From Pogonophryne albipinna (taxonomy: Eukaryota; Chordata; Actinopteri; Perciformes; Artedidraconidae): 64,000 bases of DNA. The translations under genes were made by a program, and so were the position numbers. The notes under the pieces were generated by a model. The model searched no databases and was not told where the DNA came from. It worked only from the letters and a program-made list of their open reading frames with translations. Shown here piece by piece: positions 28,242 through 40,106 of this stretch; the first letter of the stretch is position 1; each line of letters begins with the position of its first letter. The DNA lies in NCBI GenBank assembly GCA_028583405.1, contig CM053260.1, positions 19,422,813 to 19,486,812 on the forward strand, read 5' to 3'.

Positions 28242-29644
28242 ACATTACTCAATCATCAACAGGTATTATTATACACCAGCAGTTCGTCTTAAGAAAATGG
28301 TCTCATGGTTGACAATATTTGATGCAAGTGTGAAAGTAAAACAAAAATGTCAGTAATGTGGGAATGTTCTTCGTCCTTTTTATAAACAAGTAATTGAAAA
28401 ACATCAGGGATTTTCAAAGACAACTGCAAGAATCTCCCCAGCTGTAACAATTGCACAGGCAGGCTTTAATGCCGCTTAAAGATTATTTATTGGCAAATTA
28501 TATTTGTACCCGGTGTCCATACCCAACAATGCTATTTTCACCTGGGTGTCTATATGCTGCAATTTTGTGTGCCCAGATGTATTAAGTAAGTTACAACACT
28601 TTGCATAGCACATCTTTTTGTCTGCCACCTTATGTGTATGATCTGAAAAAAGTTATGAAAATCACAACTCAATTACATAAATAGAATGATGCTTGTGACT
28701 TTCCATTATTGTTTTGTCTTATTCATGGGAAAACAGGTTATTGACAAACATAATTCCTCTTGGCTTTTGTTAACAACATTATACTTCAAATAATGATAAC
28801 AATACAATATGTAATTTTAAACATGTAGAAAGACACATGAGAAGATAACAATTATTTTAACCACCAATTAAAGCAGCTTGAAATGTTAATGGAAGTGCTG
28901 TCAAATAGCTTTTAAAAGCATAGACAACACTAAAGTAAAAGCCACACTTTCATCTCAGCCTGCTGTATGACATATTAATGGCTTGTTTTGAAGATGACAC
29001 ACTCACATTTGTACAGAGAACTTTCAGTGTAGTTGCCTATCAAAGACCGCCAGGACTCGTGTTCCTACTTCCTTGTGTCTTTAGCTGCTGTTTGACTCCA
29101 GTGACCTCACTTACATACAATAGAGCGGCATTATGCGATGAGTTATTTCTGGCAGGCCTTTGACAACTGTTTTCATCTTCATGCCCTCATATTGATGAGT
29201 TAATGTGCTCTTTTAGCTTTTCATTTGAGCCAGCTGCCTGGCAAGGTGAATCTCCCCCAGGCTTTAATGGCCTGCTGTACAGCAGAGAGTCAATCCTACC
29301 ACTGACTGATAGATAAATCACACAGAGAGAGGGAGGGGAGTGAGGGATGGAGGTGTATGTAGAGCAACAGACTGTGGGAAGGCAGGTCGTTTTTCGGCAT
29401 TTTTTCCATTCATTGCTCATGTATGTATTGAGTAAAGAAGAAAAGCCCAATCCTCAATGTTTTTCTTCTATCTCATTAGCCAAAAGAAAAGAATGACAGA
29501 TGCACGTGAAGAAAAAAGATTGAAAATTGAGATGATGGCCACTCAATTTGGCAGAAAAATGTACTCCGACATCCTCATTTCCTCTTCCAATGGCTTTGTG
29601 ACGAAGGTAACTTTTGGACTGACGGCTTCGGGCCTTGTACTATT
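28242..29644. other. Non-coding sequence, nothing recognised
   Basis: The sequence is AT-rich with no long repeat. A frame at 29457-29768 begins within it, but most of that frame lies in the LTR-like sequence that follows. Confidence 0.5.
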
Positions 29645-29880
29645 GCACATGTGGTTTTATTTTGAAAAGTGTTTCCCTTTCCCCATGTCTGTTACTCCTG
29701 ATTATGTTCACCTGGTGCCCTGTGTTCTCTCTCCCCCCCCCCCCCCCCCCCCCCCCACCTGTGTCTAATTGCTGATTAGTGTGTGGGTATTAGGCTCTGT
29801 TTCCCTGTCTGTGTTGGCTGGTAGTGTGTGTGAGATCCTTGTGGTGGCTGGTGACTGTGTTCTCGTGGGCAGCAGATTGA
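29645..29880 (+). repeat. Decayed LTR fragment with a C24 tract
   Basis: The order of GTTTTATTTTGAAAAGT, GATTATGTTCACCTGGTGCC, a C-run, CACCTGTGTCT, GATTAGTGTG and CTGTCTGT matches the LTR of the element at 50770-54319. The copy is diverged and appears without internal domain or second LTR. The middle has a run of 24 C (29733-29756), presumably an expansion of the LTR's own C-rich CTCCCTCC segment. Confidence 0.6.
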
Positions 29881-31120
29881 GGCTATGTCATATGTTTATG
29901 ATGTAATAAATGCCCACACCGGGTTGTATTTTGGACGTTCTGCCTCTGCCTCCTTGCTTGGTCTGGGCCGCTCAACGGTCAGCTTCACAGGCTTCAAGAC
30001 CCCCATTATATTTTTTGGACAAAATGAATCCACCTCTTTCAAACTGTCAGTCATCCCTGAAATGTTAGTGATGCTGTTTAATACGACCGTCCGCTACTGC
30101 TGATTAATTTGATGAAAGTGTTGTGAGAGAATGAAAAGAAGAACATTTGACAGACTATTCCATCCATCTAATTGTGTGTTTTTTTTTTTAAAGATGTCCT
30201 CCCCGTAGTTTCTCACTTATGTTTGACCAAAATGAAGTACATTTCTACACAGAACCGCTTGACAATTTTATCCTTGAAAAAAAAATGTAGTCCTCTGTTT
30301 CAAATGACCCTCCTTGATAGTGACACTCTGCTGTGTCTCATCAAATTAATTAACTGTCTGATGGATCATAAATCAGCCAACACATTAATGGGGCCTGGTG
30401 TTTTATGCTGATTCAAGCCTTTCTACATAACATCGTATAAAGTATACGTTACAATCCCTCCTTTGATCAGTGCTTTATCACACAGGCCACTTATTCTACT
30501 TTCACCAAAGCAAGATCTGCAGTATATTTCAGAAAAGTGTTCATTTAAATCATCACATGTCCAGATACTGTAGTTCGTTTTTCCGGTGTTTGAAAGGATT
30601 TCCATTTGTAAATGATGAAATGCAAGGCATGAAACTAAAGTTAGTGTCAAATGTTTGAGTCTGAATTTTGATTTGGTGTGTGAGTAGAAAATAAGCGTTT
30701 GTAACAATAATCATAATTAGAGTGATTTCATAGTTACACTTCAGTAAAAAAAGAAAGAAGTCAAACTCCAGATGGTGTTCTGTTCATGCAATGTGTGTGA
30801 GGCTACATGACGTGGTGGACACAATGACCTCCTTACAGCTTCCCTCTGCACACAGCTGTGTATACAATGTTTTGTTGGTTTTCAAAATGTTTCCATCACC
30901 AGATCCTCCGATTCTTTGGGCGATTGAACAAAAACTATGGTTTCAAGGCAACGACTGGGCTCTCAGAGTGGTTTAAAGATTATAGTGTGTGTATGAGACC
31001 CAAGAGTGTCATCACAAGTCAACACATCATTTGAAGACCCTTTGACATTTATGATCAAACATAAAACGTGGGAGTTTATGCTCCTTGCTTACACACAGCA
31101 AGTACATGCACATTAATGAA
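29881..31120. other. Non-coding sequence, nothing recognised
   Basis: The frames of 60-95 codons on both strands have no family signature. No inverted repeats or RNA genes are seen. Confidence 0.5.
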
Positions 31121-31190
31121 AACATCACACACACACACACACGCGCACACGCACACACACACACACACACACAAGCACACACACATACCA
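31121..31190. repeat. Imperfect CA/CG microsatellite
   Basis: CA units interrupted by CG and AAG steps. Confidence 0.9.
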
Positions 31191-31199
31191 TGTATACAT

Positions 31200-31458
31200 C
31201 ACTTCAGGGGACATTACATTGACTTACATGCATTTCCTGGACTTATCCTAAACTTAACCATAACCAACACATGCCTAACCCTAACCCTTACCCTTAACCT
31301 TACCCTAACCCTAACCCTAATCCTAAACCTAACCAAGTCTTCACCCTAAAATTAATGATTCCCCTCATGGGGACCTCCAATTTGTCCCCATAAGGGAGGC
31401 GAGTCCCCACACGTGACTGTGTAAACAGATTTAGGTCCCCACAAGTATAGTAATGCTA

Positions 31459-31460
<2 letters not shown>
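31200..31460. repeat. Dispersed fish repeat with CCCTAA-like tract
   Basis: Degenerate CCCTAA/CCTAAACC units (about 31245-31335) are followed by CCCCTCATGGGGACCTCC, GTCCCCATAAGGGAGG and TTTAGGTCCCCACAAGTATA. The whole string leads into a CA array, as in many copies I recall from fish genomes. It is an interspersed repeat, not a chromosome end. Confidence 0.6.
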
Positions 31461-31556
<96 letters not shown>

Positions 31557-31579
31557 ACCCACACCCACACACACACACA

Positions 31580-31634
<55 letters not shown>
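31461..31634. repeat. (CA)n microsatellite with CCCACC interruptions
   Basis: About 170 bp of CA with CCCACCCACACCC interruptions near 31555-31584. It directly extends the preceding dispersed repeat. Confidence 0.98.
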
Positions 31635-31636
<2 letters not shown>

Positions 31637-31988
31637 TTGTGATACCTTTACTTTGATTTTGAAATCAGTTCATTTGCATTTTCTCACAAATGTTCCCTTC
31701 ACTTTTTATTACAGCTTCTGTCCTTATCACAAAAGGACACAACAGGAAGATTACAGCATGAATCACAGCAAATTTCCATCGCACCAGGACATTTAATCTA
31801 GTTAAAAAACATTATAATGTTTGAAACACCAGGCTTTTTCATCGTTTTAGTTCAAATTGGTAAACACAGCAACATAATGTGCTTTGAGTATTTGGGCTCT
31901 CCTCACACCAAATCAATCTTATAAACTGCATTTCTCATCTTCAGTTTCCCCTCAAGATCCTCTAAATTCATAAATAAGATGAAATCAA
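31635..31988. other. Non-coding spacer
   Basis: AT-rich, with no recognisable feature. Confidence 0.55.
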
Positions 31989-32128
31989 TCTTCAATGTAT
32001 AACAATATCATCAATATCACATGAAATAACATCATATGATATTGTTATACATTGAAGACTAATTTGAACAAGCTGATTTATAAATATACATGTGAATCAC
32101 ATGTATATTTGTAAATCAGCTTGTTCAA
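31989..32128. repeat. Two adjacent near-perfect hairpins
   Basis: Hairpin one has 23-bp perfect arms (31989-32011 and 32036-32058, loop 24). Hairpin two has 32-bp arms with one mismatch (32064-32095 and 32097-32128) around a single base. Such near-perfect arms suggest a young foldback element or a hairpin-forming insertion. I found no convincing TSD, so a MITE assignment is not secure. Confidence 0.85.
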
Positions 32129-32776
32129 TTACTCTTTTAAAATACTGTGTATAATGCGTACACGGACTCAAATCTGTTTTTTTAATGGCAGCACCATTAC
32201 ATCAAGAAGAAATATTCACGGAGACTTTTATAATTTCACGCATCATTGCCGTGTCATGGAGAATGATATATTTGATATCTTTAAGAGGAGATCTTGACTA
32301 GAATTCAAATACAATTCTTTACCTTTGGTCAATGCATACGTGGATTCAGTGCACCTGTGAGAGACAGTTAAGTTGCTATGTGTAGAATTTAAACGTTTTG
32401 GTTATATGATTAGCATTGTAACAATAATCCTACTAAACTCATAAATCTTCTTCCAATTAATGTCATCTATGCAACTGCATTTCCATACAACAACCATGCA
32501 AATGAACGTCGGGAATGTAGAATTTGTTCGGTTCATTTAGCCCTTCAGTTTTAGCCTCGGGGTTAGTAGCTTAGATGCTAAATCAACATCTAAATTCAGA
32601 CCTAAGACATCCTTCATTGTGAAATGCAGCTTTAAACTTAGCAAAAGAAACACTGCAGATATGTGTGATTTGCGTCTTCAGCTTCTAAAGTTGTTAGAGT
32701 CCAGTAACTCACTGTATCAGACAGACTTTAATGGGTCTGTAGTTGAGACACAGTTAAAATGTAAGCGATTTATTCC
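32129..32776. other. Non-coding spacer
   Basis: No gene or repeat recognised. Confidence 0.55.
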
Positions 32777-33101
32777 TTAAAGAGCCTGTGACAGCATCCC
32801 AACAACTGTTGTGCAATGAAATATTGGGCTACTAGTCATCTCGAACCATCAGTTTAAAAAAGAAGATGCGATACCGTTCCGATAAATATCAATAATTTCG
32901 AACATCGCGGGGAAATTCCTTCGAGTCATTTTGAAGTTTTGGAGGAAGCCGGAAATGACGTCAATGCGGGAACGCTTCACTGTGCGGTGAGAGAGCGAAA
33001 CACGGACAAAGTGTGTTGTCATGCGTAGAAATTGTGAATTACTGAGTTTAGGCACGTTAATAACGTTTTAATGAAGTTGACTACAGTATATTCATATTTC
33101 T

Positions 33102-33443
33102 CAGTGCTTTCATGTCAATTCAGTGAACATAAACATAAATGATCGTGGTGAAGATGATGATTAAATTAGGATTACAAATCGGTAGTGAGAGCTGCTGAAT
33201 TTCCTCCCGTAGGATGTGATCTAAAAACAAATCGATTATTTTTGTAGTTGTAAACTCAAGTGGATGAAACTACATTTATTAGTGCTTTCATGTCAATTCG
33301 GCGAACATATGATACATTAAATGATCGTGAGAATGATGATTAAAAATCGTTTGTTTGAGCCGGTCTGCATTTCCTGATGAGAAAACAAACCGATGCTTTT
33401 TGTAGTTGTAGTACACCAACATGGATTAAACGTGTGTTTTTTT
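33102..33443. repeat. Tandem duplication, ~178-bp unit
   Basis: Two diverged direct copies start at 33102 and 33280. Both share GTGCTTTCATGTCAATTC, ATGATCGTG, GATGATTAAA and TTTTTGTAGTTGTA in the same order. Confidence 0.75.
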
Positions 33444-33582
33444 TTACCACAATGTTGGGGAAATTAATGGATAAAATGCACGGATTATTATTATTATTCC
33501 CACTCCGATCGGGACACTAGGTCCACCGTTTCCCCGCAGCGAGGCTCCCCCCGTTGACAGTTTACGTGGGCTGGGCTGGGTG

Positions 33583-34463
33583 CAGTGGCGGACTGGCCAT
33601 CGGGACGAATCCCGATGGGCCGGTACCGAAGTGGGCCGGTCGGATAAGTCACTAGTACATCCCCATAGGCGGCGCGTGAGGCTCAGGTTTGGGAAGGCTA
33701 AATAACTTATTTTACCTGACGCTGCCCGCCTCCGGCGTCTATAGAAAAGAGATCAACTCAGTGTGCGGAGTTTAAATCTCTCAAGTCATATTACAGGATA
33801 AAGGAAATACAGTTTAAACTGCCGTATGCAGAGAAGACGCCGACGTGTCGCACTTATCATTCATATTACATCATCAATCAGATCATCGATCATATAATAT
33901 CATAATATATCATATATTTCCTTATCCGAGTCAGCTTCTCCAGCCGTATCTGGCCGTGCAACACTTACAGTGTCACATACTGTATGCAGAAGTATTATTT
34001 TAAGCAACACATTATGTTGACGAAACACTCAAGTCAAATGTAATTAAAGTCAGATCCACTCGTGTCTTAGACGTGAACGCGCTCTCAGCTGGTGAGAGAA
34101 ACCCTGGCTTGATTTACCGAGTTAATAACCAGCGTCGTAGGACCGCTTAGCGAGATCTCGTTTGTTAGTTTGTTGTTGTTAGTTTTTTTGTTACTCAAAC
34201 ATATCCAGGGTATGTTGAACTGGCTTCGTAGTACAGGGCACAGGTGGCTAGCAGTGCTAATGTCAAAGACACAGACATTATACATTATATTTGTATTTTA
34301 CCAGGATGCAGTGACACAAATATTTGGGAAGGCTTAGCCTTCCCCAGCCTACAGCACCCGCCGCCCCCGACATCCCCCACTCCCCCCGTTGACAATTTAC
34401 TAGCGGTACCGAAGTGGGCCGGTCGAGAGTCCCGGGATGATTTTTAGTCCCAGTCCACCACTG
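33583..34463. mobile_element. Nested element with CAGTGGYGGACTGG ends
   Basis: The 14-bp ends are inverted (CAGTGGCGGACTGG and, reversed, CAGTGGTGGACTGG). Both ends also carry a subterminal CCGGCCCACTTCGGTACC-type block, direct on the left and reversed on the right. The flanking octamers GCTGGGTG and GCTACATG match at five of eight positions, so the TSD is doubtful. It has the form of a hAT-like non-autonomous element and no coding capacity is seen. Confidence 0.55.
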
Positions 34464-34874
34464 GCTACATGACCGTATGATCGCCCATATTGACGCACCT
34501 AATTCCTAAACTTCTAACAGATACAACATAAACCGATCCTTCAGCCTCATATGAGCTCTCAGACACGTTCAAAATTAAACTGTCATCGCTGTCTGAGCTT
34601 GCTGCTGTGTGCGCCATCGTGCGTTTACATGCAGATGCTGGGATCCTGAACGGTGCAGCTGGAGCGCTGTGCCCGCAATGACGTCACCCATAATTTGGCG
34701 GGACTTGAAGAATCCCCGAGAAGATCCAGAAAATGGTCAACATTGAAGGGCAGATTAATGGTTATCAAAGTACAAATATCCAAAATCAGTTCAGTAACGG
34801 TTTTCAAGGGGACAATATTTACTCAAATTGATGGGTTTGGATGATGGGGGAAACTCGTGTCACAGGCTCTTTAA

Positions 34875-36744
34875 GTGGGTCAGTGGTTCACATAACGAAT
34901 AAACTCTGTCCATCGGTCAGCGAGTATTTAACCTGTTTGCACATGAGACAATTGATTAGGCTCAATTTCAAGTCTGCAACAGCAGGTCAAGACCCTATTT
35001 AGCCATGGTGCTAAGTTTGTTGAGCTGTGAATCAGTTTGACTTCATGGGGACAGATATTCCAACAATATGTTAGGCTTTGTTTCATTGACAGGTGAGTCA
35101 TCTTACATTTAGGCCTACTGTATGTTCAGTTCATTTCAAATGTAGGAAATGACTGTTATGAAGACAGTGTTGTGTGCTGTTCAGACTGACAGTAATAGGC
35201 ATTATGTATTCATTTTATTATGATCAGAATGTATTAAACAATGTAACTTTTTGCCTTTTCAAAGGGCCTTCCATTCAGTAAATGACAAAAAATTATAATA
35301 ATCAAGACAGTCTTGAATGCTGCCGTCAGCTGAAAGATATTTATCTGCAACATTGTCATGATTGCCACTTACATCCTATTTTAGTGAGAAGCTGAAAGGC
35401 AGGTGCCTCAGCAAGCCATTACGATGATAGGGCACAGGAAATGTTAAAGTAAATGTCACTATTTGATTTCCTGTGTACAAAAATCATTTCTGATAGATAA
35501 AAGGAAATCAAAAGAAAGGGCATGTGCACACTGCATAAAGTCTTTGAGTCTCAGCGCATGCTCTGAGCTGCTGCAAGAGGCTACTGATCTCAAATAAATC
35601 ATTTTATCAGATGGGGAGTGCTGAAATTGTGTGATGTGCTGTTCCAATATTCCATTTTTTTCCTCCAATGTAGAGCTGAGGGAGGCAGGATAAGATTTGT
35701 GACAAATTCTCTGTTCCAACAACCTACCTGATCCAGAAATGTTGCAACTATTTTCGGAGGTGACTGCTTGTTATTGTATTTTCTTTGTACATTAAAGGAG
35801 CTATGAGTATAAGATTTGTGGCTTCAAAGTAAGAAAAGTGTCAGAGAAATCATGAGGGACTAATGGGCTCATGCCAACTCCACCTCCAGTGGGATGTCGT
35901 CTTAATCCAGGAGTGTTTTGGAAGCTAAGCCCAAATGTTGGCTCACAGAGACAATTCTTTCAGGCTCGATCTCATCAATTTCTCAGTGAAGGGTCCCCAT
36001 CCAATGTTCTTCCCTTTTGTTGTGCTTTGACTTACGTCATCTCCCAATTTATCGCACTGTGAGCGAGCAGTTTTTATCATGAAAGGTTTCTTTCCGCCTC
36101 TCCTACTCTCCCTTCTCCTGCTCCCTTGCTCCCACTCTCTTTCTCTTCTCCGTTCTGCTCTGTTTGCTGCTGCTGAAGTCTTATGGCAAGATCACAGCAT
36201 TGACACAATGTGGTCACAATTCACAAGACTGATTATCTCCCCCACATTTATAATGTGCTGAACCTATTTCTGTCAACTCCCTCAACTAAACCTTGAGCCT
36301 GACAGATTTCTCTTCAGGAGTCCTGTTTGATAAAGGTTATATACTTTATGTAAACATAATCATTCTGAATAGTGTCCTATAGTCAACAGGGTTTTCTGAA
36401 AATGATGTTCCTCTACAATTGAACTGTGTGGTCAGTTACGTTTCAAGGGAAATTTATTTTTCTCATCAATGCTTTTGTTTAAAGTATCTAGTATCAAAGT
36501 ATCAGGTGGATAGATACGTCAAACAAACATAGATCATTTACCCAGAAGGCCGTTGTTCATTCAATATTTTACTGAAGATAATCAAGAATTATTGTTGCCT
36601 TTTTGGTTTATTTTGTTCAAACATAACGTTAAAGAGCAACTGAATACTTTCTGTTTTCCTCAGGGTTACTATCAAACAAAGGATTACTTTTATTTCTGCT
36701 GATGTTCATATCAAAAAGCAAATCGATTTACTTGTTGCTATATT
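34875..36744. other. Non-coding sequence before the gypsy element
   Basis: No gene or repeat recognised. The minus-strand frame at 35459-35722 has no family signature. Confidence 0.5.
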
Positions 36745-36749
36745 GTTAG

Positions 36750-36870
36750 TGTGGCACCCCTGGGATGTGTGACCACATTAATATAATTATGGTTATTATT
36801 TAGAGTTAGAACATTTAGCAGCATTTATTTTGTACATCTGTTATTTTCATTTCACTAACGGGGTCGATAG
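36750..36870 (+). repeat. 5' LTR of the gypsy element, first part
   Basis: Matches the start of the 3' LTR at 60491 almost base for base up to GGGGTCGATAG, where the 4.2-kb insertion begins. Confidence 0.92.
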
Positions 36871-37290
36871 TATGTGATTAGTTTTGTTTCATAAAGATAA
36901 AGCAACACTTTCTCAGAATCAAGCAAAACTAAGAGTTTAAGAGAAAAAAAATGAGTCAAGCTAAATAAATTTAATTTAAAAAATAAAACTATAAGTTGCA
37001 AACAAATCATTTGTGTAATCATGTAAACTATAAGTCTTTTTTCTTTGTTTTAACATAGGTTTTGTTTGCAGTTCTTGTTTCTTCTTTCTCAATGATCAGA
37101 CTTTTGCTCTCGCTGCAGCTCTCTCGTTTGCGCTCCCTCACTTTTTGTTTACGATTTTGACACAAACATCCCCGGTGGGCGGGACTTTCAGGGGTGTGTC
37201 CCCATTGGCTACTCAGTTTTTGAGTGACAGCCCACTACACCACAGATCATACAGTGCAGCTCATGCAGCAAACTCCGGAGTCCACTCGGC
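36871..37290 (+). repeat. Left TIR of the 4.2-kb element
   Basis: Shares ATAAAACTATAAGTTGCAAA, TCAATGATCAGACTTTTGCT and TTGGCTACTCAGTTTTTGAG with the right arm in inverted order. The arm carries a few insertions relative to its partner. Confidence 0.82.
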
Positions 37291-37297
37291 CACGTTA

Positions 37298-37999
37298 CGG
37301 CCCCTACACACGGCGGCGTGCGTTGCCGCTTGGCGGTGGGCGTGTCTTGAGCTTGGGGAGTTTACACGAGCAACGCGACCAACAACCAATCATATGAATC
37401 TCTCCTGTCAATTGCATAAAAGGTTTTACATGTCACACTTTATATGATGAACATTTATGACATTAATGCCTATGGTGCTATTTTACGCAACATTCCATGC
37501 TGGGTAAATACTGTCTATGCCTGCTAGCTGTCCATTCAAACGAAGTACACTGGATATAAACTCCCCAAACAGGCGAAAACCTACCAGTTTCACCCACTGT
37601 CTCTGCCACCTCCCTCCATGCCTGGCTCCTACGGTTTGTATCCCGGTAGGTGAACAGAGACTGATCATAAAGCACCGGGTGATTCCCTCCCGCTACGATT
37701 ATTTTCTCCTCCATTTTTTGGCATATGAGGAAATGAACTGCGGTCTGGCTCTCCCAGCATACACGCGGTTTGATTGGCTAGCGTTTGTACTGGCAGATTT
37801 GCATAAACGGGATTTGATTGGCTGACGCCTCTATCGAGGCGTCAAAAGTAGAACATTGCTCTACTTTTGCAGCGAGCACCGCGAGAAAAGCTACGCTTTG
37901 CTCCCACAATGCAGTTCGGCGAATCGTGATGTCACCCCATTCAAAGTGAATGGGCAGAAGCGTTGAAGCGGCAACGCACGCCGCCGTGTGTAGGGGCCG
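37298..37999. mobile_element. PIF/Harbinger non-autonomous element
   Basis: Perfect TIRs of at least 34 bp, starting CGGCCCCTACACACGGCGG, are flanked by TTA on both sides (37295-37297 and 38000-38002). A 3-bp TTA/TAA target is the Harbinger hallmark. The element sits in the left part of the 4.2-kb transposon. It retains a short MADF-like coding remnant from its parent. Confidence 0.9.
37478..37714 (-). pseudogene. MADF/Myb-like protein fragment of Harbinger
   Basis: A minus-strand frame begins with a short acidic start and contains LYDQSLFTYRDTNRRSQAWR followed by EVAETVG. The P-x-LYD ... Y-x-D ... R ... AW-x-x-VA order matches the first half of a MADF domain. Harbinger elements encode a Myb/SANT- or MADF-type DNA-binding partner that works with the transposase. 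The frame then diverges from the domain and the helix-3 region is not recognisable, so this is a leftover exon rather than a working gene. No transposase frame accompanies it. Confidence 0.55.
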
Positions 38000-38002
38000 T
38001 TA

Positions 38003-39273
38003 GTGTTGGTGTCTCCTGGGGAGTTTTCATGAACATATCGGACTTATCTTATGGATTGCTGTGCATTACACGTGTGTTGTGTAGTTTATACTTTATTACA
38101 ACTTTAAATATTTTAATACCTGAACACACTGCTGCTGTTAAATAATTTCCCAATTTGGGAAAATGTTATAGATAAAAAAAACACATCTCTGTATTTTCAA
38201 GCTAAAGGTGATTATTTTCTACAATTATAAAAGTGGCAGATTTGCTTTATTAAACAGACCAGACCTAGGTTGCATACCAACACAATTAGGAACATGCTCA
38301 CATCTTATGTTGGTCTGAAGAGCTGATCCATACACAATGGATAACAACTGTGTTGTCTCATTCTATATCCTGTGAGAAAATGATATACATTTAGCATAAA
38401 AAATTCGACATACTATTCCTGAGGAAGATATGAATAATCAACAGATTTGAATGGAATCTCTAACATTTTCATGTTGAATAAAGACAAAAGAGTGATTATA
38501 CAAATTAAATGTATTGAAATGTTAACCAGAAGATGAAGTCTCAAAGAATGTTTTAAATAAAAGGACATAAAATAAAAAGGTGGATAATAATAAAATCTAT
38601 AAAATGTATATGTAAAGACAATTGGTCAAATGAAATGACACTGAGCCAGTGATAACAGCAACGCCCAGCGTGGATGAAGCTGGTGCAGGTCTTTCTTCAT
38701 GCCCCCCCTCCGTGCTGTCCCCTCAGAGGAAATGGGAAAACGGGATAAGACTCTGGACACCACGTTGTCTCAATGATCCACACTGTTAATATGAGAGGAA
38801 AATAAATGTTTTAGGAAATGAAAAATATGAAGCTAACAAATAAAACACAGGTCAGGGGCATCATGGACGGTAGGTTTTCCTACAAAGAGAAGGAGTTAAC
38901 TCAGCTTCCATTGATTTTTACATCAAATCAGCGTGTTAATAAAATAAGCTATCATGGCTTATACTTGCATATCTAAACAGAATCATGAAAGCCTGTTGGT
39001 AGAGTCAGGCACACGAGTCCGTTTGTGTGTGTGCGCAGGTGTCTGAACGCTAACTCACTGCTCGCTTTGTAGCTAACTGTCCCTGCTATTAGGCTACTTA
39101 GCTAGCATTGTTATGGATCTAAAGTTCTAAAGTTAGCAAAAGCTAACTTTCATAACACAGCTTTTCTTTACTTCTCACTTAACTAACACAATAAAGAAAC
39201 AGACCGTATAGTACAGCACAAACAACACAAATGATCAATACTTAGATATAATTTCACTTGTAGTATTATAATA
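38003..39273. other. Core of the 4.2-kb transposon, non-coding
   Basis: AT-rich sequence between the Harbinger derivative and the hAT, with no recognisable frame or repeat. Confidence 0.6.
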
Positions 39274-39790
39274 ATTGAAATTAGTGATGGGTCGTTCGCA
39301 AACGATTCGTTCTTTTTGAACGAATCTTTGAAGTGAACGAGATGAACTGATTCCTCCCACAAAACGATTCGTTTGTTTGAGTCGCCGCCTTCCGCCAAAA
39401 GCTAAAGAGAAGCTGTTCGCGAACGACGAACTTAAAGAACTGGCGGAAACAGTTCAGAACTGTTTCCTACAGTTCTTTTAACTTTTATCCCTTTCTTTCA
39501 AGAGGAGGGTCCCGTTAGGGCCCCTCCGAAATACTGGATGTTCCGTCTACACAGAGTTGGACTCAGTTAGACAACTACCACAAATACAATGAAGTACTTT
39601 ACTGTTGGACTCAGTACTAGTTGGACTTCTACCACAAGTAGGCTACTATGAAGTTATTTTACTGTGTACTTCAGTTATTCTCTGTCAAACTCCTGTGGCA
39701 GAAAATCATTTTATCTCTCATCAAATATAGCAGAAAACATGCAGTTTGACAGAGGATTAAAACTGTAATCAGAGCCCTCTCATCTGAGCT

Positions 39791-40106
39791 CCGTTACACA
39801 CACACAGGAGCGGGACATCCTCCTCAACCTGTCCGCCATAAATGCCTCAGAGGACGGATACCTGAACCGTAGCGTCCAGTTAGCTTAGCCGCTAGCTTAG
39901 CGATAAATACACAGAGCGTTGTATTCTCCTCCCCCTGTCGGCCCTAAAAGCTTCAGAGGGCGGATACCTGAGCTCCATAGCGTCCCGCTAATGTGAAACA
40001 CACACACACAGCGTTAGCGGGACATTCTCCTCCCCCTGTCGTCCCTAAAAGCTTCAGAGGGCGGATAGCTGGGCTCCGTAGCGTCCCACTAGCTTAGCCG
40101 CTAGCT
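39791..40106. repeat. Three-copy ~110-bp tandem repeat
   Basis: Units near 39791, 39903 and 39996 share CACACACAC, CCTCCCCCTGTC, AAAGCTTCAGAGGGCGGATA and a CCGTAGCGTCC block in order. Confidence 0.75.

Larger units (their letters stand above)
32781..34870. mobile_element. TTAA-flanked DNA transposon (Kolobok- or piggyBac-type)
   Basis: The unit starts AGAGCCTGTGACA and ends TGTCACAGGCTCT, flanked on both sides by TTAA (32777-32780 and 34871-34874). TTAA duplication is used by piggyBac and Kolobok elements. The terminal bases do not resemble piggyBac ends, so Kolobok is my first guess. No transposase frame remains. The inside holds a tandem duplication (33102-33443) and another element with CAGTGG ends (33583-34463). 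Confidence 0.72.

Noticed and set aside
31245..31335. Telomere or chromosome fusion scar
   Set aside because: The CCCTAA units are degenerate and embedded in a dispersed repeat that recurs in fish genomes.
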